Shown here piece after piece: positions 44,919 to 57,288 of a stretch of 64,000 nucleotides of DNA. Location of the stretch: NCBI RefSeq assembly GCF_001625215.2, contig NC_030383.2, positions 60,440,949 through 60,504,948 of the forward strand, in the 5' to 3' direction. A program made the position numbers and the translations under genes. Positions within the stretch are counted from its first letter, which is position 1. Each line of letters starts with the position of its first letter. The DNA is from Daucus carota subsp. sativus. Taxonomy: Eukaryota; Streptophyta; Magnoliopsida; Apiales; Apiaceae. The notes under the pieces are model-generated. The model saw nothing but the letters and a program-made list of their open reading frames with translations. It made no database searches and was not told the DNA's origin.

Positions 44919-45286
44919 TGTTATAAATTAATATATTAAGGGATTGTCAAAATCTTAGCCAAGAAAACTCGCAATCAAGTAAGTCTGGTAAAACTTACTA
45001 AGGAAGACTCGCAAAGCTTATCAAAGAAGTCTGGTGAAACTTACTAACGAAGACCCGCATAACTTATCGAGAAAGACTTACAATACTTATTCGAGAAGAA
45101 TAGTAATACTTAATCAAGAAGTATTGTAAATCTTAATTAGGAAGATTCATCAACTAACCTCTATAAATAGTTAGTTCAGTTGAAATGAATTCTATTCAGA
45201 AACATACTCAAATACAACTACTTTCTCTCCACATTTTTTAATACTTTCCAGGACTAGTTCAGTAGTGTACTACAAGATTTATAACA
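44919..45286 (+). mobile_element. Solo LTR (about 368 bp)
   Basis: Begins TGTTATAAAT and ends ATTTATAACA (perfect inverted ends, TG...CA), flanked by AGGAA and ATGAA, a 5-bp TSD with one mismatch. It contains a TATA box CTATAAATAG (45161..45170) and a degenerate ~35-bp tandem repeat (AAGAAGTCTGGTGAAACTTA variants) upstream, as in LTR U3 regions. No internal retroviral genes in the flanks. Confidence 0.65.
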
Positions 45287-45889
45287 ATGAATAAATATTG
45301 ATCTAAACTCCTGAATAAGCCCACAAACTAAAATTTTGGTTTCATCTCTTCCAACCAAAACAGTCACTACAATTCACTCTCTCCTGCACACATCTTTTAC
45401 CAAATTCAAGAAAGTATGAAAATGTTCCTCCCTCTTGTCCCTATCACAGTTCGTTTGCTTTTTTCTATTTTTTTTAAAATCTTGATCACATATTTAAAAT
45501 TAAAATTTTTACTTAAACAGAAAATTTTATATTATATTTTTATTTTAAGAAAGAAGTTAATTAAAAATGTATTAATTTCTTTTTTTACAGAAAAAATGTA
45601 TTAATTTCTAATATGAAATCAAAGCACCTAAAATTAGTAACAAAGCCAAACTTTATAGGACAAGAGGAGTAATGTTAAAATTACCGTATTCACGTAACAC
45701 TGACGTACAGTATACTGTTTATAGGCCTGTAGACAGTGTTTTGGAAGAACACATGCATGTGGCAGTAAACTTGTGACTTGTGAGCACGTTTGTCCGAGTT
45801 TAAAGTCAGTATTTTAATTCAGTTCATTTTTTTGGTCAAACCGTAAAATATTTATTTATGTTTTTTATGTCAAACCGTAAAATATTTAT

Positions 45890-46160
45890 TTATGTAACAA
45901 GTTAGGACTCGATTAAAATCAAAATTTAGTCAAAAACTAACTTTAATTCAAAAGTTAGTTTGAGATATTTTTTCAATGACTTGATTTTTTTTAAAATTTT
46001 TTGTGATAAAATTATTCATGAGACATAAGCTACTCATAAATTACTTTTTATTATTATATTTTTAATAACTCATGATTCATTAATAATTTAAAATTTTTCA
46101 AACAGACATCTTAAACTCTCACATTATCACGTTAAGTCATAAATGCAGTCAAACACTGGC
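45890..46160 (+). repeat. Dispersed repeat family R1, copy
   Basis: Same phrase order as 6740..7090: AAAAGTTAGTTTGAGATA, TTTTTCAATGACTTGATT, TTTTTAATAACTCATGA and CACGTTAAGTCATAAA. Confidence 0.6.
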
Positions 46161-46205
46161 TCTCTGTATCCAATATGGTCTTCTATATCATTAACATATT
46201 ATATA

Positions 46206-46293
46206 CAAAAAATTATAGTATAAACTATTTATTCTGTATTTTCTTCCCTCAAAAAATTATAGTATAAACTATTTATTCTGTATTTTCTTCCCT
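46206..46293. repeat. 44-bp perfect tandem duplication
   Basis: Two identical adjacent copies of a 44-bp unit beginning CAAAAAATTATAGTATAAAC and ending TTTTCTTCCCT. Confidence 0.85.
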
Positions 46294-47116
46294 CAGTCCC
46301 TTACATTCTCAATTCTTATGTTCTGTTTGGTTGGGATGAATAAAATAGAATAGAATGGGTATGAATAAAAAAAATAATATAGTATAAGATAAAGGAATTT
46401 GAAAAAAAACAAGTTAGTGTTAAATTTTGTATGACAGCTCTAATTGAGGGCGATAGTAATGGAATGACGGAAGGAATGAAATTATTATACATTCAACTAA
46501 ATTATAGTTCAAATCTCAATCACAACATAATTAGTCTCTCAATCACAGACATGGAGACTACTTGTACAACTCATTTTCCCATATTGCTGTGTACCAAAAG
46601 AAAATGTTTATTCACTCCAGACTCTACCGGTCGCTTTTTTGCAAATTTTGATCAACCCATTTTCTAATTGTATTAGACATGCTATCTCATGCCAGAGACT
46701 AAAAACATTTAGCCAATTTTACTCAAGGATTGATCTTGAGTATCAATCAAGCACAACATAAAGCATGATTAGGATTGTGACCACTGATCCATCTCACGAG
46801 CATTTATTCCTACAGATAAACACCTTCATGCAGGCCCAAAGCCATCAAGTAAAATCAAGGTTGTCATTGAAATTTTATTCCGTCAAACTTAATTCAAATT
46901 TGGAAAAAAAATAACCAGAAAAGAACAAGAACCTTAATGCGTATTAATATGCTCCAAAAAGGTATACTCAAACACTATTCTATTGTACAAGATAATAGAA
47001 TATAAGCAGCACGGAACATTGGGGAACTTTCAGGGTGGCAATACATAGGGTTGAACAAAAAGTGGAGCTAAACATTGCATTAAACTTAACTTACAAACAT
47101 CCTCCCACTGAGAAAT

Positions 47117-50100
47117 TTAACGATCCCAGCCCGAGGGTCTTCGTCTTTCTCTTGCTCTTTCTTTAGAACTGCAAAAGTACAAATACATGATTATCAGAAC
47201 ATATACTGGACATGTCAGCAGAATTGAAAGAAGACCAAATCACTCAAATGAAGAAGACCTGAAATTGAAAGAAGACTGAAAAAGCTTCCACTTCTAATTA
47301 ACAAAAAAAGAAAAAGCCGCTTCTAAAGCTCACCTTTCTGAGTTCTTTTGACTTGTGTTTCCTCTGCTCTCTGAGCTTCTTGGCCCACTTTGCACAGGAG
47401 AAGGATTCACCTGGCTGCTTGTTGGAGGAGTATGCATGCCTCCCCCAATAGAACCACCCGACACAAAACCACGCAACACCCTGTTGCCAGCTTGCATGCC
47501 TGAACTATTACTCAACCCTGCATTAAGGGAACCAGATGAAGCAGCAACAAAACTGCTTTTAAATTGTGACGTCATCCCTGTCTTCAATGAGTTCACAGCT
47601 GCAGAACGACCAGGAACAACTTGTGATGGAGCACTTTTAGATTCTGTATTATATCCAATACCCAGACCAAAGTCCACCCCACGCACACCTCGATTGCCAC
47701 CTCCTCCCCTTCCTTTTGCTCTTTTGCCACCTGCAAAGACATACCAAAGCATTAGAAATATCACTCCAACTCTAAGCCTTAAATATAGCCCACTTTGTAA
47801 ATGCTTTGAAGCTTATACACATGGAAGAGGATGTTCCATTAATTTTGTAATCACAAATAGCACCCATGACATCTTATTGCATTATTAAAGCCATACCTCC
47901 TTTTCGTGCATCACGTTTCGATCTGAATTTTCCATCCTGATGATTTACAAGGTAAATGTGTCACTCAAGCACAGTATTATATTTACAGAAGAAAGGCATA
48001 AATCTTTGGAAGAGTAATATTACGAGTAGATATTGAACAAATATTTCCAAATTCAACATTCAATTGCAGCACTTAATGTTTAATTTCTACACTGAAATAC
48101 AAGACTCTTGTTTCTAGAAAAGGTTAAATATGAACTCTAATAATATTATCAGATATATAATGCACAATACACTGGATGACAGAAGGTCCAGGCTAAAATT
48201 TAGCTTTGATGTGATGGAGAGATCCCCAGGAAGAGTCAGCAAACAATTCTAGGCAGTTGTTAAATATCTTATAGATGAACGGGGAATTTGGAGATGAATT
48301 GTTAAGTTAAACACTACTTTGTTGCCAAAGTACATCAACTGATCCAAGAATATATAGTACTATAATATATATTATCGATGAAAATAAACAAAACATGAAG
48401 CTACCCAATCTATTTCACACCAGGTTAAACAGAAATCCTCTGTTTTTGCTATAAAAAAAAAAAAATTGTACTTCAGTTGCCGGAAATGACTTGTGCAAGA
48501 CACCACAGATACCAGAAGAAACCGATATACCCATCAACATTTCCTAAATAAGGAGTTCGGAAAGTAAATTTTAGAATTAAACAGCAAATTCATTCTTAAC
48601 ATTCCCACAGCAAATTCTTAGAGATTGCCGTTACTTCCTCCGTTTTTTTGTAAGTCGCTTTGACTTTTAGCAGTTAGCACACATGTTTGGGTGCTTTCAC
48701 TGCAAAGTAAATATTACCATTCTTAGAATTTTCTTTATGTTAATTAAAATATTGTCAAAGTTTTATTTCACAGAAAATTTTAAAAATAACACTTTTCACT
48801 ATGCAGTCAAAGCACCTAAACATGTGTGCCAAAAGTCAAAGTGACTTGCTAAGTAAATGGAGTATATCTCAATACTTTAAAAATAAATATACCTAGCTAC
48901 TACTTGACTAAGTCTAGATAGACTGCTTATCCTAAACTTGGAACTTAAAATACTTCGATTAGAACACTAGAGATCTTTCATGCTAATGCAATAATGCATA
49001 CACGACGCTAATTAAATTCTCTGACAGGAGACAAGAATAAAATATTACTATTATCATTACCTTCATTGCAAGATCCATCAACTCCATGGGCACATCCTGA
49101 CCAGCAGCAACTAAACTATTAGCTAGATCGCCAGCAAACCGTGCCTCTTTCTGTGTGATAAGAGTGTAAGCAGTCCCATCTTTGTCCCCTGCCCGACCTG
49201 TTCTACCAATACGATGAACATGCATGTCCATATCTCTTGCGATATCAAAATTCACCACTGATTTAATTGATTTGATATCAAGACCACGGGCAGCCACATC
49301 TGTTGCGATAAGAACATGGTATACTCCAGATTTGAACTTTTGTAGCGTTTCTGTACGAGATGCTTGATCTTTATCACCATGAAGAGCCGCAACTTTAAAT
49401 CCCTTTTCAGCCAGTTGTGTTTCGAGCATATCTACTGTCGCCTTTTTCGAGGCAAAAACTAAAACATCACCATTATCAATTAGACCAGGTAGCTTTTCAA
49501 GAAGCCAAGGGAACTTCTCACCATCTGCAGGGACTACATGAACAACTTGAGTAATATCCTCATTGGCCATACCAACTTCGCCTACAGTAACTCTTATTGG
49601 ATCAGTGAGAATTTCTCTTGCAAGCTTCTCAACTTTACGAGGCATTGTTGCGGAAAAGAGTAATGTCTGACGATCGGGCCTAATCTGACCAACAATGGAC
49701 CTAATCTGTGGCTCAAATCCAAGGTCAAACATTCGATCAGCCTCATCAAGAACCAAGTAAGTTGCTCTTGACATTGTCAGGGCCTTCATCTTTAGCAAGT
49801 CTATCAACCTCCCTGGAGTAGCAACAACTATTTCACATCCTGCTTTCAGTTCTTTAAACTGTTCAAGTTTAGACATTCCACCATATACTGCAGACACACG
49901 TATTCCGTTGGATTTTGAAAACTTTTTGGCCTCTAAATATATTTGATGTGCTAGCTCTCTGGTAGGTGCACATATAACTCCAATAGGACCCTCTTCTTTC
50001 TCAAGCTCGGGCTGATCCATAATATGGACTATCATAGGAAGCACAAAAGCAGCAGTCTTACCTGAACCAGTCTTTGCTATACCAATAATATCTCTTCCGG

Positions 50101-52359
50101 AGAGCACAATTGGAAAAGCTTGACATTGTATTGACGTAGGCTTCTCGTATGCTTGTCTAGATATTGCTTTCATTATCTCAGCTGAAAATCCACAGTCCTC
50201 AAATGTCTTGACAGGCCTTGGCACATCAAAACCAGAAACACGGATGGCTAAGCTCTTCCTGTACTCAGAAACATCTTGCTCTGTCATGCCTAAACAACAA
50301 TAACAGATCTTAATAGGTTCAAGTGAAGAGACAATAAAGATAAGGTAAAAATTACTTTAACATGTAAAAACAAGGTAAAAATTATGCCCTGTGCATATTA
50401 AGGCACATCTATTGAACTCATGAACTCATGTACCACCAGGCTTAACAAAAAACTAAGACAGAATGGATAAGAATGATGTAAAGGCTAAAGGGTTTATTAT
50501 ACAAACAGATTTACTTTTAGGGAAGACGCTGAACTACAGGAACACTAATTCAATATATTGCGCACTGTAATCTTTTTAAGATCAAAAGAGGACTTTGTGG
50601 AAAGTTGCCACCAGAAAGCATCAGCATATGATTAAAAACTTATTATGGTCAAGACATATATACAGGATAACAGGAATGTGTGCAACACAAAACTTAGATC
50701 ATACGAGATATGTAAGAAAATTCCTCCACGACTAAACCTGAGTACAAGTATGTGAGATACAACATCATCCAGCATCTAAAGTAATTAAATCCAAGAACAA
50801 TAAAATTTAAAAATATTTTATAAAGCTGCAGATATATCTTAATTAGCTTCATTTTATTTAGAATCTTAAACAGATCACAGGACTTCACCAGGTCATGCAT
50901 TCAAGTACTACTCGCACACAGATAAAGCTTATGCTCAGAACTCCATGCAAATTGTGTTTCTTACTGCTGCTACATTTCACTTTAAGTTAGTTGATTAACT
51001 TTTCATATATTACATATTTTATAGATATCAATGGCCAATAACTTATTAACTAGGGTAGAAAGGAGGGGGTAGGAGAGCTAGCACCCGAGTATACTGAATA
51101 ACTAGCATGACACTAAACTAAAAATACTAACCTAAGCCTTCAAACAGGTCACCACCACCCTTGCAAACTCTTGACTTGCAACATTCTTCATTATAACTAT
51201 TTAGTACTTAGCTAAGTGTATAATTAGTTGACTTCCCACATATCCTATAATCCTACAAATCCCATCCCCTGTTTGGCGGCTCTAGCCAATATCCTTAACA
51301 TTCCCATTGTCAGTACACCAATAAATTTCTCAATGAAAGACCAACTAAATTTGTCATTTTACATCAATGAAACTTCAAAAACCTAAAATAAAATCTACTT
51401 GTACTAAATTACCAACTACCACATCTTTTCCATGTTTAGTAGATAGAAGCACTAAAATGAATCTTCATCCATATTTCTTAGTACGTTCTTGTTTTATTTT
51501 TCCGAAGCATCCATTACCAACATTTCCAATAAAGTTTAATATACTAAACCAATAAAAGATCAATATTTGGGTACTACACCCGAAGAATAACAAAACATTT
51601 AAACTGTCAAAAACAATTATTCTTTCAATCCGCACAACTAAATACAATTATAGAAAGTATAGCAAACAAGACTATTAAAGTTAAGCAAGTACATCACTTT
51701 TCTTCACACTAAATAGCTATACAAACACATACATATAATTCAATTTTAAATCATCAATTCCAATTTAACATACCTGAAATCGACGGTTTCTCCTCATAAA
51801 AATCCTTATTAAAAGCCTCATAGTCAATACAACTATGATCCAACGGTGCAATCGGCTCAATCCTCTTCTTATCAACCATAATCGGATTATCCTCATCATC
51901 ATACTCCACCATCCCATTATCCACCGCCTTTGCCGCCGCATAAACCTCCTCATCACTATTATACCCCGCATTCATCACCTCACTCGCCAACGCCAGCCCC
52001 ACATCCTTCTTCGCCTTCAAAAAACTCTCCATCGGATCATCCTCCTCGTCACTCGCGTACTTCTCCAGCACCTTCGCCTTCGCTTTCGGCTCCGCTTTCA
52101 TCTCCTCGTGAATCCCCTCCATAAACGCATCCAACGGATCAATCTCTGCACCGTCGTCATGACTAATAGTATGCTCCTGTTCTGACACTCCGTCGTGCTC
52201 GTCGTACTCGATGTTGTCGAGATCGGTGTCTTCGAAATTGTCGTGGCTGCGAGAGGATGGCGGGACGTAGAGGCGCTGCGGAGCTTGCGATTTGTCGAAG
52301 TTGTAGGTTTGCTGGCGGTTGATTCCGAAGCCTTCGAATCCGAACTTGCGTTTCGACAT
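47117..52359 (-). CDS. RH24: DEAD-box RNA helicase, RH24/DDX42 type (five exons)
   Basis: Exons 51774..52359, 49061..50289, 47897..47936, 47334..47730 and 47117..47168 splice in frame to 767 aa. The N-terminus is acidic and low-complexity (D-E-E-D-D-P, E-Y-D-D-E-D-N-P). Helicase motifs are in order: Q motif G-F-S-A-E-I-M...P-T-S-I-Q-C-Q; I A-K-T-G-S-G-K-T; Ia P-T-R-E-L-A; Ib T-P-G-R-L; II D-E-A-D; III S-A-T; V A-T-D-V-A-A-R-G-L-D-I; VI H-R-I-G-R-T-G-R-A-G. The C-terminus is Gly/Ser-rich and ends R-E-R-R-R-P-S-G-W-D-R. ATP-dependent RNA remodelling in the nucleus is expected; the human counterpart DDX42 associates with SF3b. A Stowaway MITE sits in intron 2. Confidence 0.95.
48634..48862. mobile_element. 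Stowaway MITE in intron 2 of the helicase gene (229 bp)
   Basis: Termini CTTCCTCCGTTTTTTTGTAA and its near-inverse, sharing TTTGACTTTT and ACACATGTTT in both arms. TA duplication at 48632-48633 and 48863-48864. Confidence 0.85.
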
Positions 52360-53310
52360 GGAGGCTTGATTTGGGGGAATTGGGGATTTGAAACCCTAGA
52401 ATTTGGGGAGATAAACCCTAATTGGTGTGTTTGTTTTGGTTTTACGGGTCAAATAGTTGAGAAGAATAGTCTGGTGACACCTCACGGATCTGTCTGACTC
52501 GGGAGGTCGAGAATTTGAAGCATATGGATATGTAAATATAAATACGAAGATGAAAAGAAAATGTTTAGGTGTTTTAATTTGGATCTGAAATAAAATTTGA
52601 TGTTATTTCATAAGAATTCTTAATTATATTCGAAAAACTATATTTTGATGTTAACTAAAATTATGTAAATTGTATTGAATTCTCGTGATAAAGATTTTTT
52701 TCATAAAATATATAAACGCATATTATGTAACAGACTCATCTACATATACATTTATTAAATAAGGGTAGAACTCGAACTCAATTCTTCTCATATTGAGTTC
52801 TAATATCATGTTAGTAACCAACTCATCCAAACCTTTAATATGTTCGGGAAAAAAGACCATGGCAAGACTTATACTAGGTCACAATAGATATTTTATAAAA
52901 TTTGAAAGTGAATTGATTATATTATAAAATTATTCACTTCATTCGAGATTTGTCTGTCTAAACTGTATGTCCAATATGTTGTATATCAAATTTTTTTGAA
53001 TTTATACGATATAAAATTGTATATTTTTTTATATTTAATATACAATTTTTTTTGTTTATGTAATATGACACTGGTAATGATATGTGTTAAGTTACTGTGT
53101 CTTCGTTTTGTTATATTTAGAATTTTGTTTGTCTGCTGTAAAATTCTGTGTTTTTATTTATTTATTTATATATTTCTATTTAATTAATATTGTTATTATG
53201 AGTTATATTTTAGATTTAAATTGTTTGTATTTATATAATTAGATATTAGCATTAATTGGAAGTTTCTAGAATTTATTTTGTGTTAGTCATTTGAATAATA
53301 AAATAGAGAG
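52360..53310. other. Intergenic upstream of the helicase gene
   Basis: 5' UTR/promoter region of the helicase gene, then A/T-rich DNA. No other gene seen. Confidence 0.4.
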
Positions 53311-54144
53311 ACCCGTTGGTTCGTTTGGCGCGTAACTTTGCACCCCTTCCGTTAATTTTGACTGTTAACATTAAAATTCTCAGGGATAGTTTGGGATTTT
53401 TTAAAAAATTAATTTATACCAGATTTTATTTAATTTTTTTAACCCTCTAAATGATTTTGAAAAATCTTAAATAACGAAAATTGTAGATAATGAAAAGATC
53501 CTTTTAAAACAATGAAATTCAGAATTATTGAAATCTTTTTTGTAATTGTTTAATACATTACAAAAAATGGAGATCTTGTAAAAATTCGTAATAAATTCAA
53601 TTAATTTCGGATTTCGATGATTTTTGATGATTCGGAAAACTCTTTCAATTGCCTATAACTTTCGTTCATGTTGTTTCCTCATATTATGTTTCGAAATATT
53701 TTCGAAATAATGTTTACAACTCATTTTTTATTTTAAAATTCAATTAAAGTAGGTTTTATTTAATTCCAAGTTCAAAATAAAATTCGAAAGTTATGGGAAA
53801 TTTAAAGTGTTGTCCGAGTCATCAAAAATCATCGAAATCCGAAATTAATTGAATTTGTTACGATTTTTTACAAGATCTCCATTTTTTGTAATGTGTTAAA
53901 CAATTACAAAAAAGATTTCAATAATTTTTAATTTTATTTGTTTTAAAAAGATCATTTCATTATCTACAACTTTCGTTCTTTAAGATTTTTCAAAAAATAT
54001 CATTTAGAGGGTTAAAAAAATTAAATAAAATCTGGTTATAAATTAATTTTTTATAAAATCCCAAACTATCTCTGAGAATTTTAACGTTAACAGTCAAAAT
54101 TAACGAAAGGGGTGCAAAGTGACGCGCCAAATGAATCAGCGGGT
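53311..54144. mobile_element. Long foldback element (834 bp, arms about 360 bp)
   Basis: The left arm (from ACCCGTTGGTTCGTTTGGCG) and the inverse of the right arm align almost throughout: GGCGCGTAACTTTGCACCCC against GGCGCGTCACTTTGCACCCC, and TTTTTTAACCCTCTAAATGA and AATTTCGGATTTCGATGATT in both. A short unique centre (about 53650..53810). No TSD identified. Confidence 0.8.
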
Positions 54145-54592
54145 TGCAAAGTGCAATTATGTAAAATATAAGCCGTAAATGTTTTTTCGAAAATCCAAAG
54201 GAGTGCGTTTTGCAATAAACTCTTAAAAAAATAATATTGTTGTAGATGATTATGACTTTCACGGACGAGCAACATAATATAAAAGAATTTGGTATTGAGA
54301 GTGTATAATGCATATAGGAAAACTGTATGAAATAAAAAGTGATGGGAACATTTGACACCCGTGTAAAAAGAGGAGTAAATTGTTTTACATGAGGTATATA
54401 TTGTATATGTTATTATATTTTGTGGCAACTTGTTTTTCACGTATTTATAGTAAACATAGTTAATACATTATATCTTTGTATTTTATTCATCCTTTTTTAT
54501 ATATCCATTTTGAAAAAAGCACACGTATTAAGGAATAGTTAGTTGTATAAATTTTTTCTTTGAATACCCATAATCAATGTCTTGAAAATGGT

Positions 54593-56179
54593 TTCTCGTT
54601 AAGTCACAATGGGTTTTAAGCAAATGGGTTGTGCAACCAGAAAGGCGTCCCCTGTGTTCCTGATTTTTTCGAGCTCCTGGATCCTAGTGGCGTCAAAAGG
54701 TGAACTTCATGTAGACGGTGATCAGAATCTATCCATACAAAATATCTGTATATAAATCGCATATGTTGTGAACGAGTGAGAATCGGCTATATGTGGAGGC
54801 GGCTCAACGATTCATCACTAAATGGTGGTCCTCAAATCATTGGCTCATCTATATTCAAAATTTCGACTTTCAAAATAAAGGTGTACTCTACCCAATTCTT
54901 AACATGTTTATGTGATTATCTGTTTTATTAGTGTATATAATTTCGTATGTTTTAGAGTTTTGTCGTAAGATCTCGGATTTTCTTACCTTTTTGTTTTTAT
55001 GCACGATAATCAATTTCTGGAGGTGTGTTTTGTTTTAATTTTGTCTTTTGATTTATCGAGAAGATGAGATAGTTGGTGAGTTTCAGTTAAACTTATTTTG
55101 TATATTATGTGTAAGATATGTTGTTTTTTAACAATTTATTCAGAGTCGCAAGTTCGTTTGCAATTGTGTTTTGAGCTTGTAGGAGTTAGAGTGTATATCG
55201 TTATTGTAATGACTATGACGAGATTATGGTTATTTCCATGTCGGTGATGAGATGATTATATCATTTTGTGTGATTTTGAAAATAGAATATTATTGATAAT
55301 TTCTTGCATGATTATATTTTTTCTTGTAAAATTAGTAAATTTCTTGCCACCTTTATTTTATTAAATTGACTTTATTAGTATTAAATGTTGATTTAATTTT
55401 GGCTATTTTAAATGGCTAGTTGACTTTGCTTGATTGTTACTAACTTTCGAATTTTGTTTTTCGAGTTATTGCTAATTAATATATGCTCTAAATGCTTTAA
55501 TCCTCATTGATTAGAGTTTTATGCAATTTGTTAACTGATGTATAATTACTTGCAAGTCTTGATTATGGCTTTTATTTGTACCATTTATGGGTGGCCATGA
55601 TTAGTGGCATAGATTATTGGCCTGGTATACGGCAATTTGGTGCCATTTTGTTGGCTCGTTTTTTATATTTAAGTTTTAAAATTTTAGATATATTTTTGAA
55701 AATTAGAGTTTTATATTTTAGCTTTTATATTTTAATTCTTATATTACTAATTATATTCTTAGTATTTATTTAGTTTGCTATATATCTAGCCAAAGGGTCT
55801 CCCTTTGGTTAGATATATATTTTCTGTTTTAGTATTTATTTTATTTATCACCTTTTTTTCACAAATTATTTTATTTATCTTTCATTGACTTTACCATCTT
55901 TTGATAAACTATTTTATATTTTATTGTAATAATTAAATTTATAATTTTTTTGTTATTAATGAATTGTATTATTTCAGTGATCAGGTGGAACCGTGGAAGT
56001 AGCGTGGATTTGGAGCTTGGGACGTTTTATTTCAGACATTAAGTTTTATTGTCTAAATTTCCGTAGACATTTTCTTGTCTTTCGGTTAGATAATAAGCTT
56101 TTTGAATGAAAGAAACTCCTCGGAGTATTGGCGTATTCTCGATACGAGCAAGTGTATTTCTGTCAAAAAAAAAAAAAAA
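54593..56179 (+). mobile_element. Poly(A) retroposon family, copy 2 (about 1.6 kb)
   Basis: Flanked by a perfect 17-bp direct repeat AATGTCTTGAAAATGGT (54576..54592 and 56180..56196) with a run of A directly before the right copy. The 3' module from 55978, after a TTTCAG acceptor-like site (AG at 55976-55977), shares GACATTAAGTTTTATTGTC and GGTTAGATAATAAGCTTT with copies 1 and 3. A CCAAAGGG/CCCTTTGG hairpin (55790..55812) is shared in position with copy 3. No long ORF. The host site appears to be a degraded Stowaway-like MITE (right end GTACGGAGGGAGTA near 56318..56331). Confidence 0.85.
56041..56102 (+). other. Conserved 3' hairpin of retroposon copy 2
   Basis: Arms TTTTATTGTCTAA and TTAGATAATAAGCTT. 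The loop contains nested CCG/CGG and GACA/TGTC pairs, different in sequence from copy 3 but similarly placed. Confidence 0.65.
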
Positions 56180-56560
56180 AATGTCTTGAAAATGGTGAAT
56201 TCAACTGAATTTTAAACAATACATGACTTGAAAATAGATATTATGATTAGTATTTTTAAAAATTGTAAGTAAACATGTAAATAGGGACACAAAATATTTA
56301 AAAAATAAATATATAAAAGGGTACGGAGGGAGTAATACATAAAATGACCGTCATATAAAATATATTTTGACATCTAGGATTATAAAAAAATTTTGTGAAT
56401 ATTTCTCTAATATCTCAAGAAAAAAAAAAGGTCTAATAAACAAAAATAGTAAGACGTGCGACCCATCATTGAAAAATAATATAGCTTGACAACTTAAGTA
56501 AAACATATTTTAATTTATTTATAACCAGTACATAATAATTACTATGTAAAGGACGAGAAC

Positions 56561-57288
56561 TAGGGGTGTGCATTCGGTTAACCGAAATCGTAATCGAATT
56601 TTTTTTAGGTTAATCGAAACCGAATTTCAATAAAAATCTCTACCGAATACCGAACCGAATTAAATTCGGTTTTGTAATCGAACCGAATTTTAAATTTCGG
56701 TTAATACCGAAAACCGAAATTTTCAAAAAAACTGCTCTTCCTTTCTGTTATCTTCATTTGAGTGATGTTTAAAAAATCAGTACCCTGAAGTGCAAATGCA
56801 GATCATATAGTTGCCCAGTGTGAATCATAATGTGGGAGTAACTTTTAACCTCCCTCGAAATAAGTGGAAGTGGCCACTGGCCAGAGAACTAAACGAACAG
56901 CGAGAATAAAAAAATAACTGCAAAAACAATTTGAGTGTCTTAACAAATTGTGCATTTGATGCCATTAAGCGTCGTAGTTATTTTGAAGAGTTATGACTTC
57001 AATTTGATGCAAAAGAACTCTTAGTGGTCAGTAGATTATGTAGATACACGCTTATAAATTATAAGAATATTTATATAATTAATTAAAAATATTATTTTTT
57101 ATAAAATATATAAAAATTCGGTTAACCATTCAGTTTTTGGTTAACCGAGGTTTAAAAACCGAAAAACCGAAATATCAAAATTTGGCTACCGAAAATCGAA
57201 CCGAAATTTTAAATTCGGTTAACCGAACAGAAATTATTTCGATTTTTCGGTTCGGTTTTCGGTTAACCGAACCGAATGCACACCCCTA
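56561..57288. mobile_element. hAT-type palindromic MITE (728 bp, 8-bp TSD)
   Basis: Starts TAGGGGTGTGCATTCGG and ends CCGAATGCACACCCCTA. TSD ACGAGAAC/ACGGGAAC (56553..56560 and 57289..57296, one mismatch). Arms carry GGTTAACCGAA and CCGAACCGAA motif arrays. The centre contains unrelated sequence without a transposase. Confidence 0.88.

Larger units (their letters stand above)
45287..47116. other. Intergenic, no gene seen
   Basis: Holds an R1 repeat copy and two short tandem duplications (34-bp unit near 45835..45897; 44-bp unit at 46206..46293). No gene recognised. Confidence 0.45.

Noticed and set aside
47355-47888. Plus-strand ORF of 177 codons
   Set aside because: Antisense of helicase exon 4 and the adjoining intron; composition is the complement of the Gly/Ser-rich tail.
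51835-52185. Plus-strand ORF opposite helicase exon 1
   Set aside because: Low-complexity complement of the acidic N-terminus; no family features.
53990-54440. Two overlapping minus-strand ORFs over 100 codons
   Set aside because: They overlap the right arm of the long inverted repeat; A/T-rich, no family match.
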